A stretch of 23,011 bases of DNA from Candidatus Eiseniibacteriota bacterium (GTDB lineage: Bacteria > Eisenbacteria > RBG-16-71-46 > JAGVPR01), in contig JAGVPR010000332.1 of NCBI GenBank assembly GCA_020052115.1, positions 1 to 23,011 on the forward strand. The letters run 5' to 3'. How positions within the stretch are numbered: position 1 is the stretch's first letter; each line of letters begins with the position of its first letter. A program made the translations under genes and the position numbers. Under the pieces are notes generated by a model. It did no database searches. It saw nothing but the letters and a program-made list of their open reading frames with translations, and was not told the DNA's origin. Of this stretch, positions 15,009 through 22,414 are shown piece after piece.

Positions 15009-15360
15009 CTTCCTTTTTGCCATCTGAGGGTGAGAACAGCGAAGCCCCTTGACCCGGCGTACCCTGCGGAACTGCGTTCTATCGGTGACCACGTCCGGAG
15101 GCGCCGGCTCGATCTCGGACTGCTTCAGAGAGAGGCCGCGGTGCGGATCGGCGTGGGCGAGCCGACAGTGAACAACTGAGAGCGTGGGAGGGCAGCTCGG
15201 AATCTCTGAACGATCCCCCGGGATCATTCAGCTCCTCGGACATGATCCCCGCCCCGAGGCCAAGAGATCCTCATAGCGGATCCGGCGGCTGCGGCAAGGA
15301 CTCGGGCTCCCGATCGGGTTCGCTCGGAAAGAGGCTGCGTCATGGTTCGGGATCCTCTAG
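15009..15360 (+). pseudogene. XRE-type helix-turn-helix regulator, decayed
   Basis: The plus strand encodes LPFCHLRVRTAKPLDPAYP, then LRSIGDHVRRRRLDLGLLQR and RIGVGEPTVNN, typical of the N-terminal helix-turn-helix of a family of small transcriptional regulators. The next codon, normally Trp, is TGA (15177-15179), followed in frame by ERGRAARNL and another stop. In a different frame IIQLLGHDPRPE (15223-15261) and, after a TAG, RIRRLRQGLGL (15277-15309) carry the remainder. At least two nonsense codons and one frameshift make it a pseudogene. Confidence 0.8.
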
Positions 15361-15433
15361 GCGGTGATCTCATGGCGTGCCTGGCGCGATCGTCCGAAGA
15401 ACCCTGCCGGAGAGAACCGGGCGGGAATATCCC

Positions 15434-15462
15434 TTGTGCGAAGGGGACTCAGCAACTATAAT
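15434..15462 (+). promoter_or_regulatory. Promoter of the ars-hgcAB operon
   Basis: A perfect TATAAT (15457-15462) has TTGTGC 17 bases upstream (15434-15439). The -10 ends 7 bases before the arsR ATG, so the transcript is predicted to be leaderless or nearly so. It is the only strong promoter I see on the plus strand before hgcA, and it would drive ten genes. No convincing dyad is visible in the spacer. Confidence 0.75.
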
Positions 15463-15469
15463 CACGAAC

Positions 15470-15841
15470 ATGAATACAATTGAAGCGCGATCCGCGAGCC
15501 AAGTCGACAAGATGTTCCGGGCGTTCGCGGACCGAACCCGCCTCCGGATCCTGAATCTCCTGCAGGACGGCGAGCTCTGCGTCAGCGACATCATCTCCAT
15601 TCTGAGAGTGCCCCAGGCGAAGGCGTCGCACCATCTCACCTATCTGCGCCGGGCCGGCTTGGTTGAGGTCCGCAAGCGAGGGCTCTGGTGCTTCTATCGC
15701 CTCCGGCCGGCCCAGTCGGCATTCCACCAGAAGCTGCTCGAGTGCCTCGGGCAGTGCTTCACCGATGTGTCCGGACTCGCGGCGGATCGGGAACGGGCCG
15801 CGAAGGTCAAGGCGTCGGGAGGGTGTTGCCCGAAGCAATAG
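15470..15841 (+). CDS. arsR: ArsR-family repressor heading the ars-hgcAB operon
   Basis: This 123-residue protein is a winged-helix repressor expected to sense arsenite or another thiophilic metal. It starts MNTIEARSASQVDKMFRAFA and continues RTRLRILNLLQDGELCVSDI. The arsenite site of classical ArsR (ELCVCDL) is present as ELCVSD with only Cys-37. It ends GGCCPKQ with a vicinal Cys pair (119-120), and has further Cys in LLECLGQCF, so metal is probably bound through C-terminal thiols. The recognition region is PQAKASHHLTYLRRAGLV. The start is fixed by the promoter ending just before it. The secreted thioredoxin-fold gene follows after 103 bases. Confidence 0.9.
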   Translation: MNTIEARSASQVDKMFRAFADRTRLRILNLLQDGELCVSDIISILRVPQAKASHHLTYLRRAGLVEVRKRGLWCFYRLRPAQSAFHQKLLECLGQCFTDVSGLAADRERAAKVKASGGCCPKQ

Positions 15842-15944
15842 TCTCCCGACCCCCTCCCGATGGGGCTTCGGTCAGGTAGCGAGGCCCCCACGATCAATGA
15901 CTGAATTGCGCCGCGCCAGAGCATCGCACCGACAGGAGGAGACC

Positions 15945-16697
15945 ATGACACTCAGAGGCGTCGGACTTGCAGTTCTTCTACTTGGTTTGCTGGCATCCAG
16001 CGCAGCGGCCTCAGCGCCGAAGGAACTCGAATCAGCCGCACAACTCGAGAGGATCGCCTTCATCCTCGTCACGGACCGGGCGGCGACGGGAACCAATCAG
16101 GCGAAGGAGATGATCCAGCGGGCCATGCAGTCCGTCGGCAGATCGACCCTCATCGTGCTCGACAGGTCCGACCCGCAGAACGCCGATCTGGTCGCGAAGT
16201 TCGGCCTCGCGGTCGCGCCCGTCCCACTCATTCTTCTCGCGGCGCGAAACGGAGTGATCGCGGCCGGGCTCCCTGCGGCTCAAGCGACCCCGGAGAAACT
16301 CGTCGCGATGGTTCCTTCTCCGAAGAAAGCCGAGATCCTGAAAGTCCTCGACGCGGGCAATGCGGTCTTCGTTTACGCAAGCCGAAAGACCATGACTTCG
16401 CAGGCCGGCGCCTCCGCCTGCGCGGCTGCCTGCGGTCAGCTCGCCGGAAAGTGCGTCACGGTCCGGATCGACATGGACGATCCGAAGGAGGCGGAGTTCC
16501 TGAAACAGATCAAGGTCAACCTCGCCTCGACCGAACCGGTCACGCTCGTCTTCAATGCGCAGGGGCAGCTGACGCGAACCTACGCGGGAGTCGCAGACAT
16601 CGCGAGCCTCGTGCAGTCGGCAACTGCGAAAGCGGGCGGGTGCTGTCCCACGACGGCGCAGAGCGGCAGCAAGGCCTGCCCTCCCACGAAGAAGTAG
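15945..16697 (+). CDS. Secreted tandem thioredoxin-fold protein with C-terminal Cys pair
   Basis: This 250-residue protein starts after AGGAGGAG and has a signal peptide (MTLRGVGLAVLLLGLLASS, cleavage near AAASA). Two thioredoxin-like halves are suggested: residues about 30-125, with VAPVPLILLAARNGVIAAGL (a cis-Pro-like segment), and about 130-225, with AVFVYASRKTMTS, VRIDMDDPKEAEFL and STEPVTLVFNAQGQLTRTY. Neither half has a standard CxxC; the second has Cys in ACAAACGQLAGKC. The tail carries GGCCPTT (Cys 233-234) and a final ACPPTKK. It is 7 bases before an ABC permease gene and may be its periplasmic partner. A function in metal chelation or thiol exchange is inference. Confidence 0.7.
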   Translation: MTLRGVGLAVLLLGLLASSAAASAPKELESAAQLERIAFILVTDRAATGTNQAKEMIQRAMQSVGRSTLIVLDRSDPQNADLVAKFGLAVAPVPLILLAARNGVIAAGLPAAQATPEKLVAMVPSPKKAEILKVLDAGNAVFVYASRKTMTSQAGASACAAACGQLAGKCVTVRIDMDDPKEAEFLKQIKVNLASTEPVTLVFNAQGQLTRTYAGVADIASLVQSATAKAGGCCPTTAQSGSKACPPTKK

Positions 16698-16704
16698 AGC
16701 ATTC

Positions 16705-17925
16705 ATGCGACTCCGCACACTCTTGTGGAAGGAACTCTGGCTTCGGAAATCCCGGATGATGTCGGGTCTCCTTGCGATCACCCTTGGGATTGCTGTCATC
16801 GTCGGCATCCAGTCGGTGACCGCGGTCTCCGAACGGGCGGTCAAGATCAAGCTCGATAACCTCGGCGCGAACATCCTAGTGCTGCCGCAGGCCGCCTCGG
16901 TAGACGACTACTACACGGCGGACATAGACGCACCCACGTTCCCCGAGGACTATGTCGAGCGGGTCGCCACGTCCATGCTCCCGGGCGTGGACAACCTCTC
17001 ACCCAAGCTGACGCGGCGGGTGAAAGTGGGAGACGTCCCGGTGATCCTGACAGGGATCTTGCCGGCGAACGAGCTCGCATCGAAGCCGATCTGGCAGAGC
17101 GCCGGGTTGGCCGGGGCCGAACTCGCGGCCGCCTGCGGCCCGAGCCCCGAAGTGAACAAGGGACGGTCTTTCGTGGATGAGAAGCTGCAGCGCAAGGCGA
17201 TTGACTCCCTCGCACCAGGCGAGTTGCTCGTCGGAAGCGTCGTGGGCCAACGCTTGAACCTCAAGGACGGTAGCAAGGTCGTCATCCAGGGACGGGAGTT
17301 TACGACCGCCCGCGTTCTGCCGGAGACGGGGACCATCGACGACGATCGCATCTACGCCCATCTCCATGTAGTGCAGGATCTCCTAGGGACCGGAAGCCAG
17401 GTGAGCGCCATCGAGATCATGGGCTGCTGCTCGGCCATCTCCGACGGGCTCCTCGGCAAACTGCGCAACATCCTCCCCGACACGCGGATCACGACCATCG
17501 GACAGATCGTGAACACGCAGATCGAGACGAACCGGCTGATGGCCAAAGTGTCCTTGATCCTCTTGGTGATCATCTTCCTTGTCGGCGCCATCTCGATCGC
17601 GAACTACATGTGGGCGAATGTGGAAGAGCGCCGGAGAGAAATCGGCACACTTCTCACCCTGGGTGCGACCCGGGGAAGCGTCTATCGGCTGTTCCTGGCG
17701 AAGGCGACGATCCTGGGGTTGCTGGGCGGCATCGGTGGATACCTCCTTGGGACATTCTCTGCTTTGGTCCTCGGGCCGCAGCTTGCAGGGCTGGCCGTAG
17801 AACCGGTTCCAGTCTACCTGGCGTGGTCTCTCCTTTTCGCCGTCGCCATTGCCCTACTCGGGAGCTGGTACCCGACCTACCGCGCGACGCGGCTTGACCC
17901 GGCGTCGATTCTGCAGGAGTTCTAA
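16705..17925 (+). CDS. MacB/FtsX-like ABC transporter permease with a Cys-Cys motif
   Basis: This 406-residue permease has one N-terminal membrane segment (about residues 20-40), a large exported domain, and three C-terminal segments from about residue 280, the FtsX/MacB topology. The C-terminal half shows ERRREIGTLLTLGATRGSVY and PTYRATRLDPASILQEF, hallmark motifs of this class. The exported domain includes LDNLGANILVLP and, unusually, IEIMGCCSAIS with vicinal Cys 241-242. MacB-type pumps act mechanically on periplasmic substrates. With the secreted thioredoxin-fold protein before it and the ATPase 2 bases after it, a three-part exporter for a thiol-bound metalloid is a reasonable inference. 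Confidence 0.82.
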   Translation: MRLRTLLWKELWLRKSRMMSGLLAITLGIAVIVGIQSVTAVSERAVKIKLDNLGANILVLPQAASVDDYYTADIDAPTFPEDYVERVATSMLPGVDNLSPKLTRRVKVGDVPVILTGILPANELASKPIWQSAGLAGAELAAACGPSPEVNKGRSFVDEKLQRKAIDSLAPGELLVGSVVGQRLNLKDGSKVVIQGREFTTARVLPETGTIDDDRIYAHLHVVQDLLGTGSQVSAIEIMGCCSAISDGLLGKLRNILPDTRITTIGQIVNTQIETNRLMAKVSLILLVIIFLVGAISIANYMWANVEERRREIGTLLTLGATRGSVYRLFLAKATILGLLGGIGGYLLGTFSALVLGPQLAGLAVEPVPVYLAWSLLFAVAIALLGSWYPTYRATRLDPASILQEF

Positions 17926-17927
17926 CC

Positions 17928-18617
17928 ATGCTCGGGCTTGAACGCGTGACGAAGGCGTACTCCAGCAGGAGAGGAACCGTCCATGCTCTCCGGGACATCT
18001 GCCTGAAGATCGAGCGGGGGAGTTTCGTTACGATCACGGGGCCATCAGGATCGGGCAAGACCACACTGTTGCTGACGATCGGGGGGCTGATCCGGCCCAC
18101 CTCTGGGCGGGTCGAGTTCCACGGAACGGATCTTTGCACTTTGAGTGAGAGACATCTCGCGGCCTACCGGAACCAGAAAATCGGCTTTGTTCTTCAGAGC
18201 TTCAACCTCATTCCTTACCTGAGCGCCTACGAGAACACGATGGTCCCCATGTCGCTGCGTAACGGCGCGACCAACAATCATGAGCAGAAGGCCAAGGCTC
18301 TGCTGGATCGCCTGGGGCTGGCAGACCGGATGGACCACCTGCCACGCGAGTTGTCCGTCGGTCAGCAGCAGCGGGTCGCCATTGCACGCGCGCTCGGGAA
18401 TGACCCCGAAGTCATCCTTGCCGATGAACCGACAGGCAACCTCGATCCAACGTTGTCCGCTGAGATCCTCAGCATCCTCCGCGACCTGAACGAGAAGGAT
18501 GGGCGCACGGTCATCATGGTGACGCACAGCCCGGAAGCGGCGCGGATGGGACGCCACCACGTGCGCCTCGTGGATGGCTGCTGTGTCGAGGCGGATGGGG
18601 TCGCCGCGACGCGATGA
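17928..18617 (+). CDS. ABC transporter ATP-binding protein (LolD/MacB type)
   Basis: This 229-residue ATPase energises the preceding permease. It shows Walker A GPSGSGKTT, Q-loop GFVLQSFNLIPYLSAYENTM, signature LSVGQQQRVAIARAL, Walker B VILADEPTGNLDP and H-loop VTHSPEAA, all standard for the MacB/LolD group. The C-terminus (VRLVDGCCVEADG) carries a vicinal Cys pair at 218-219, unusual for this family and matching the pattern across the operon. It begins 2 bases after the permease stop, and its own stop overlaps the ACR3 start as ATGA. Confidence 0.88.
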   Translation: MLGLERVTKAYSSRRGTVHALRDICLKIERGSFVTITGPSGSGKTTLLLTIGGLIRPTSGRVEFHGTDLCTLSERHLAAYRNQKIGFVLQSFNLIPYLSAYENTMVPMSLRNGATNNHEQKAKALLDRLGLADRMDHLPRELSVGQQQRVAIARALGNDPEVILADEPTGNLDPTLSAEILSILRDLNEKDGRTVIMVTHSPEAARMGRHHVRLVDGCCVEADGVAATR

Positions 18618-19753
18618 CCGCGGACAGGGAGGAACCCGAATCCGTGGAACATAGGGTGGGCACTACGGCCGTTGAACGAGGACCGCAGGGAACAGGTCAA
18701 GTGCGGGTGACGAGGCGGCTCTCCTTTCTCGATCGCTTCTTGACGCTTTGGATCTTCCTCGCCATGGCGATCGGCGTCGGCGCCGGCTACCTCTTTCCCG
18801 GCGTCGTCCCGCTACTCAACAAGCTCAGCGTCGGAACGACCTCGATCCCCATCGCCATCGGCCTCATACTGATGATGTACCCGCCGCTCGCGAAGGTCCG
18901 CTATGAGGAAATGGGCCCCGTCTTCCGCAACTTCAGGGTCCTCGGGCTCTCACTGGCGCAGAACTGGATCATTGGACCGATCCTCATGTTCGGGCTCGCC
19001 GTGCTCTTCCTGCGCGACAAGCCCGAGTACATGGTCGGGCTGATCATGATCGGCCTTGCCCGGTGCATCGCGATGGTCATCGTCTGGAACGATCTCGCTA
19101 AGGGCGACACGGAATACTGCGCCGGCTTGGTCGCGTTCAACTCGATCTTCCAGGTGCTCTTCTACTCGGTCTACGCCTATGTCTTCATCACCGTCCTCCC
19201 GACCTGGATCGGCCTCGAGGGCGTGGCGGTGAATATCACGATCGGCGAGATCGCCAAGAGTGTGTTCATCTACCTCGGGATCCCGTTTCTTGCCGGCATG
19301 CTCACGCGCTTCACCCTGATCAAGGTCAAGAACAAGGAGTGGTACCACAAGAGATTCATCCCGAAGATCAGTCCCATCACGTTGATCGCCCTGCTCTTCA
19401 CGATCGTCGTGATGTTCTCGCTCAAGGGCGAGACCATCGTAGAGCTGCCGCTCGATGTCGTACGGATCGCGATCCCGCTCCTCATCTACTTCGTGCTGAT
19501 GTTCTTCATCTCCTTCTTCATGAGCAAGAGGGTCGGCGCGACCTACGGCCAGTCGGCGACACTCTCCTTCACCGGCGCCTCGAACAACTTCGAACTGGCG
19601 ATCGCGGTGGCGGTGGCGACCTTCGGTATCCACCACGGTGCCGCCTTCGCAGCGGTGATCGGGCCGCTCGTCGAAGTGCCGGTGCTCATCGGCCTGGTCA
19701 GCGTCGCGTTGTGGCTGGGGCGGAAGTACTACGGGGCGGAGGCGGCTGCGTGA
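18614..19753 (+). CDS. acr3: ACR3-family arsenite efflux transporter
   Basis: This 379-residue, roughly ten-segment membrane protein extrudes arsenite driven by the membrane potential. The diagnostic segment GLARCIAMVIVWNDLAKGD holds the catalytic Cys-151 and the conserved WND. Other family motifs are IGLILMMYPPLAKVRYEE, YLGIPFLAGMLTRF and SFTGASNNFELAIAVAVATF. It carries a 35-residue hydrophilic N-terminal extension before the first membrane segment. It is the intact relative of the relic at 9086. It overlaps the ATPase and arsC genes by four bases each. Confidence 0.95.
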   Translation: MTADREEPESVEHRVGTTAVERGPQGTGQVRVTRRLSFLDRFLTLWIFLAMAIGVGAGYLFPGVVPLLNKLSVGTTSIPIAIGLILMMYPPLAKVRYEEMGPVFRNFRVLGLSLAQNWIIGPILMFGLAVLFLRDKPEYMVGLIMIGLARCIAMVIVWNDLAKGDTEYCAGLVAFNSIFQVLFYSVYAYVFITVLPTWIGLEGVAVNITIGEIAKSVFIYLGIPFLAGMLTRFTLIKVKNKEWYHKRFIPKISPITLIALLFTIVVMFSLKGETIVELPLDVVRIAIPLLIYFVLMFFISFFMSKRVGATYGQSATLSFTGASNNFELAIAVAVATFGIHHGAAFAAVIGPLVEVPVLIGLVSVALWLGRKYYGAEAAA

Positions 19754-20244
19754 AAGAGAGAGAATCGAGGCCTCGCGGAATCCTGTTCCTCTGCGTCGCC
19801 AACTCGGCCCGCAGTCAGATGGCCGAGGGGATCGCCCGCTCTCTCGCGCCGCCTGGCGTCAAGGTCTGGTCAGCCGGCTCCCGTCCGACCACGGTCAGGC
19901 CGGAGGCGATTGCGGTACTGCGGGAGATCGGCATAGATATCACGGGCCACCGCTCGAAAGATGTCGGCGTGATCCGAGTGGAGGAAGTGGACCTGGTCGT
20001 CACGCTGTGCGCCGAGGAGGTGTGCCCGATCTTCCTGGGGAATGCGCCGCGTCTGCACTGGGGCCTTCCTGATCCGGCGGCCGTCGAGGGACCTGAGGAG
20101 GAACGGCTCGCGGCGTTTCGTCAGACTCGCGATGAACTGCGCCGCAGAATTCCGGCTCTCTTTATGGAGACCAGCGATATGGTGACCAACGAAGAGTCTG
20201 AACCCGATGAGATGGGAGGAAAGAATGGAATCGGAGAATCGTGA
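19750..20244 (+). CDS. arsC: Thioredoxin-coupled arsenate reductase ArsC (low-molecular-weight phosphatase fold)
   Basis: This 164-residue enzyme reduces arsenate to arsenite, the substrate of ACR3. The catalytic loop CVANSARSQMAEG (Cys-15, CX5R ending at Arg-21) is near the N-terminus. The resolving Cys pair is Cys-87 and Cys-92 in TLCAEEVCPIF, spaced more closely than in Staphylococcus aureus ArsC. LPDPA provides the acid Asp. It starts at GTG 19750, overlapping the ACR3 stop as GTGA. The C-terminal roughly 20 residues (SDMVTNEESEPDEMGG and onward) are acidic and overlap the next gene by 20 bases. Confidence 0.92.
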   Translation: MKERESRPRGILFLCVANSARSQMAEGIARSLAPPGVKVWSAGSRPTTVRPEAIAVLREIGIDITGHRSKDVGVIRVEEVDLVVTLCAEEVCPIFLGNAPRLHWGLPDPAAVEGPEEERLAAFRQTRDELRRRIPALFMETSDMVTNEESEPDEMGGKNGIGES

Positions 20245-20629
20245 CGGAGTCCCCGAGGTTCCATGCTGCGCCCGTGGATCGGACGAGGGCAAAGAGTCGA
20301 GTGGAGCTGCGGCGAACTGCAGCTGCTGTTCCCCCGCTGGAGGACGGCGCCGGATCAAGACGCTGATCTCGGGGATCGTCATCCTGGCGGCACTGGGAGT
20401 CGGCCTGGTCTCGTTGAGGGCGGGTAGCGGCGGAAACGGCTCAGCGACCGCTGTCGCGAGCCCTCAACAATCATCAGCGGCTTCCGCCGCTTGCTGCCCT
20501 GGCGTGGTTAGCCTGGGGACTCCCGCCCAGGCGGCTTGCATCGCGGGTACCAGCCCTGCCGGATCTGACTCATCGCTGACTGCGACACCCGCGGGCGTCG
20601 ATTCCAAGGCCCCCTGCTGCCCCAACTGA
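20225..20629 (+). CDS. Small single-pass membrane protein with four Cys-Cys pairs
   Basis: This 134-residue protein is of no family I recognise. It starts after GGGAGG at 5 bases (20225); an ATG at 20207 is also in frame. The N-terminal cytoplasmic part holds VPCCARGS (Cys 14-15) and NCSCCSP (Cys 32, 34-35). One membrane segment runs from about Ile-44 to Leu-64 after an RRR, which predicts the C-terminal part outside. That part is Ser/Ala/Gly-rich with AACCPG (Cys 90-91), Cys-105 and a terminal APCCPN (131-132). Vicinal Cys pairs on both sides of a membrane suggest thiol relay or soft-metal binding; this is inference. The following CcdA-like gene is 11 bases away. Confidence 0.72.
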   Translation: MESENRDGVPEVPCCARGSDEGKESSGAAANCSCCSPAGGRRRIKTLISGIVILAALGVGLVSLRAGSGGNGSATAVASPQQSSAASAACCPGVVSLGTPAQAACIAGTSPAGSDSSLTATPAGVDSKAPCCPN

Positions 20630-20640
20630 AGGAGACGCGC

Positions 20641-21345
20641 GTGCAACAGTGGATTCATCAGAGCTTGTCAGCGGATCTCCAGGGTTTCGCGGTTCTGCCC
20701 GCCGCGTTTCTTCTAGGTCTCATCGGGGCCGTGGGTTCCTGCTGCACTCTTCCGGTCATTGGTGCGGTGGTTGGGTATGCCGGCACCGTCGGTGGGCGGC
20801 TCAGCCGCCGCAGGCTGCTCTTGATCGGCCTGTCCTTGATGGTAGGGACGACCCTGTCTCTCGCCGTGGTCGGTGCGGTCACTGGTTTCCTCGGACACGT
20901 TGCGGGCACGGCGCTGGGGAAGTACTGGCGGTTCGTCGGCGGACTGCTGATGGTGGTCTTCGGACTGTCCGCGCTGCGTCTCCTGAATGTTAGGTTTCCA
21001 AAGATCGAGGTCGGCAACCGAGTCCTGGGCGGCGGAGGCCCCGCGGGCGCGGCGGTCTATGGCTTGGCCGTGGGCGGTGCGACGACGGCATGTTCGGTCT
21101 GTTGCAACCCGCTGCTGCCGGCGGCCGTCGGCGCCGCTGCGTTGAGAGGCGCGCCGGTTCTCGGTGCGGCGATGTTGGGGGCCTTCGCGCTGGGGTACAG
21201 TCTGCCGTTAGCCACCGGCATGATCGGTATCGGTTTCGGCCTGGGACGGTTGAGCACCGTGGCCCAGCGGATCATGCCTCTGGTGCAGGCGGGGTTTGGC
21301 TTGTTGCTCATCGGCGTGGGCTTCTACCTTCTGGCCAAGGCGTGA
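20641..21345 (+). CDS. CcdA/DsbD-like membrane protein with Cys-Cys motifs
   Basis: This 234-residue membrane protein has about six hydrophobic segments and an inverted-repeat arrangement like the DsbD/CcdA superfamily, which moves reducing equivalents or metals across the membrane. The two related motifs are GSCCTLPVIGAVV (Cys 34-35) in the first half and ACSVCCNPLLPAA (Cys 151, 154-155) in the second, each Cys pair near a Pro inside a membrane segment as in CcdA. The start is GTG 20641, with AAGGAG 6 bases upstream. It lies directly before hgcA (19 bases), and could supply electrons or handle metal for HgcAB or the Cys-pair protein; that role is inference. Confidence 0.78.
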   Translation: MQQWIHQSLSADLQGFAVLPAAFLLGLIGAVGSCCTLPVIGAVVGYAGTVGGRLSRRRLLLIGLSLMVGTTLSLAVVGAVTGFLGHVAGTALGKYWRFVGGLLMVVFGLSALRLLNVRFPKIEVGNRVLGGGGPAGAAVYGLAVGGATTACSVCCNPLLPAAVGAAALRGAPVLGAAMLGAFALGYSLPLATGMIGIGFGLGRLSTVAQRIMPLVQAGFGLLLIGVGFYLLAKA

Positions 21346-21364
21346 TCGGCGGGGACGAGTGGCG

Positions 21365-22414
21365 ATGGAGATCCTCCCATGGATGGACGGCGCGCTGACC
21401 ACCGAAATCGGTGACGTGCCGCGAGTGCGGGCCGCACTCGGTCTTCGCGATCTCATGGGCGCGATCATGGCGCGGTGGGGCATCGGGCGGATGCAGTATT
21501 GCGTGCCGCCGGGCCTTTATGCGGTGGGGAGCCCGGGGGCTCGATCGCCGGTGCTGGTCTCCGCGAACTACAAGCTGAGCTTCGACCGCCTGCGCGGGGC
21601 GCTGTCCGGCCAAGACGCCTGGATCCTGGTGCTCGACACCCGTGGCATCAACGTGTGGTGCGCTGCAGGCAAGGGCACGTTCGGCACGGACGAGATCGTC
21701 CGGCGCGTGCAGAGCACGGGGCTCGACCGGATCGTCCTGAGTCGCGCCCTCGTGCTTCCTCAACTCGGCGCGCCCGGCGTGAGCGCACACGTCGTGCTCA
21801 AGCGATCCGGATTCCGCGTAATCTATGGCCCCGTTCGAGTCGAGGACCTTCCCGCGTTCCTTGATGCGGGCATGGTGGCCGAACCAGAGATGAGGCGGGT
21901 TCGGTTCGATTTGCGCGACCGGGCGGTGCTCATTCCCGTCGAGTTGGTCATGGGCGCGAAGTATGCACTGCTCTTGGCGGCGGCCGTCCTCCTGCTCAGC
22001 GGCCTTGGTTTGGACGGGTACTCCCTGGCGCGAGTCCGCGCGACGGGCCTGCCGGCCGCGGGTCTCATTTTGGGTTCCTTCCTTTGCGCCGCAGTTCTCG
22101 GGCCAACACTGTTGCCGTGGTTGCCAGGCAGGGCCTTCTCGATCAAAGGGGGGGCGCTGGGTCTCCTGCTGGCGGGGGCATGGGCGGTGCTGGGCGGGGC
22201 AGGGATGGGCGCTTCCTGGTTGCACGCGGCGGCCTGGATCCTGATCGTGACTGCCTTGAGTAGCTTCGTCGTGATGAACTTCACGGGTGCCTCGACCTAC
22301 ACGTCCCTCAGCGGGGTGTTGCGGGAAATGCGATTCGCCGTGCCGGCGCAACTTGCAGCGGCAGTCGTCGGATTCGGGCTCTGGCTGATCGGCCTGTTCG
22401 TGAGAGGCGCGTGA
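21365..22414 (+). CDS. hgcA: Mercury methylation corrinoid protein HgcA
   Basis: This 349-residue protein transfers a methyl group from its corrinoid cofactor to Hg(II), making methylmercury. The N-terminal corrinoid-binding domain shows PPGLYAVGSPGARSPVLVSA, NYKLSFDRLRGALSG and the diagnostic cap-helix motif GINVWCAAGKGTFGTDE, in which Cys-99 is the predicted lower-axial cobalt ligand. Five hydrophobic segments follow between about residues 199 and 345, as expected for HgcA and unlike the soluble acetyl-CoA pathway corrinoid proteins. The start at 21365 is preferred; GTG 21359 is an alternative with a ribosome site too close. It is the ninth gene of an arsR-led operon and overlaps hgcB by four bases (GTGA). 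Confidence 0.96.
   Translation: MEILPWMDGALTTEIGDVPRVRAALGLRDLMGAIMARWGIGRMQYCVPPGLYAVGSPGARSPVLVSANYKLSFDRLRGALSGQDAWILVLDTRGINVWCAAGKGTFGTDEIVRRVQSTGLDRIVLSRALVLPQLGAPGVSAHVVLKRSGFRVIYGPVRVEDLPAFLDAGMVAEPEMRRVRFDLRDRAVLIPVELVMGAKYALLLAAAVLLLSGLGLDGYSLARVRATGLPAAGLILGSFLCAAVLGPTLLPWLPGRAFSIKGGALGLLLAGAWAVLGGAGMGASWLHAAAWILIVTALSSFVVMNFTGASTYTSLSGVLREMRFAVPAQLAAAVVGFGLWLIGLFVRGA

Noticed and set aside
21365..22414. HgcA read as the acetyl-CoA pathway corrinoid protein (CdhD/CdhE, AcsC/AcsD)
   Set aside because: Those are soluble and differ at the cap helix. This protein has NVWCAAGK, five membrane segments and an adjacent HgcB ferredoxin.
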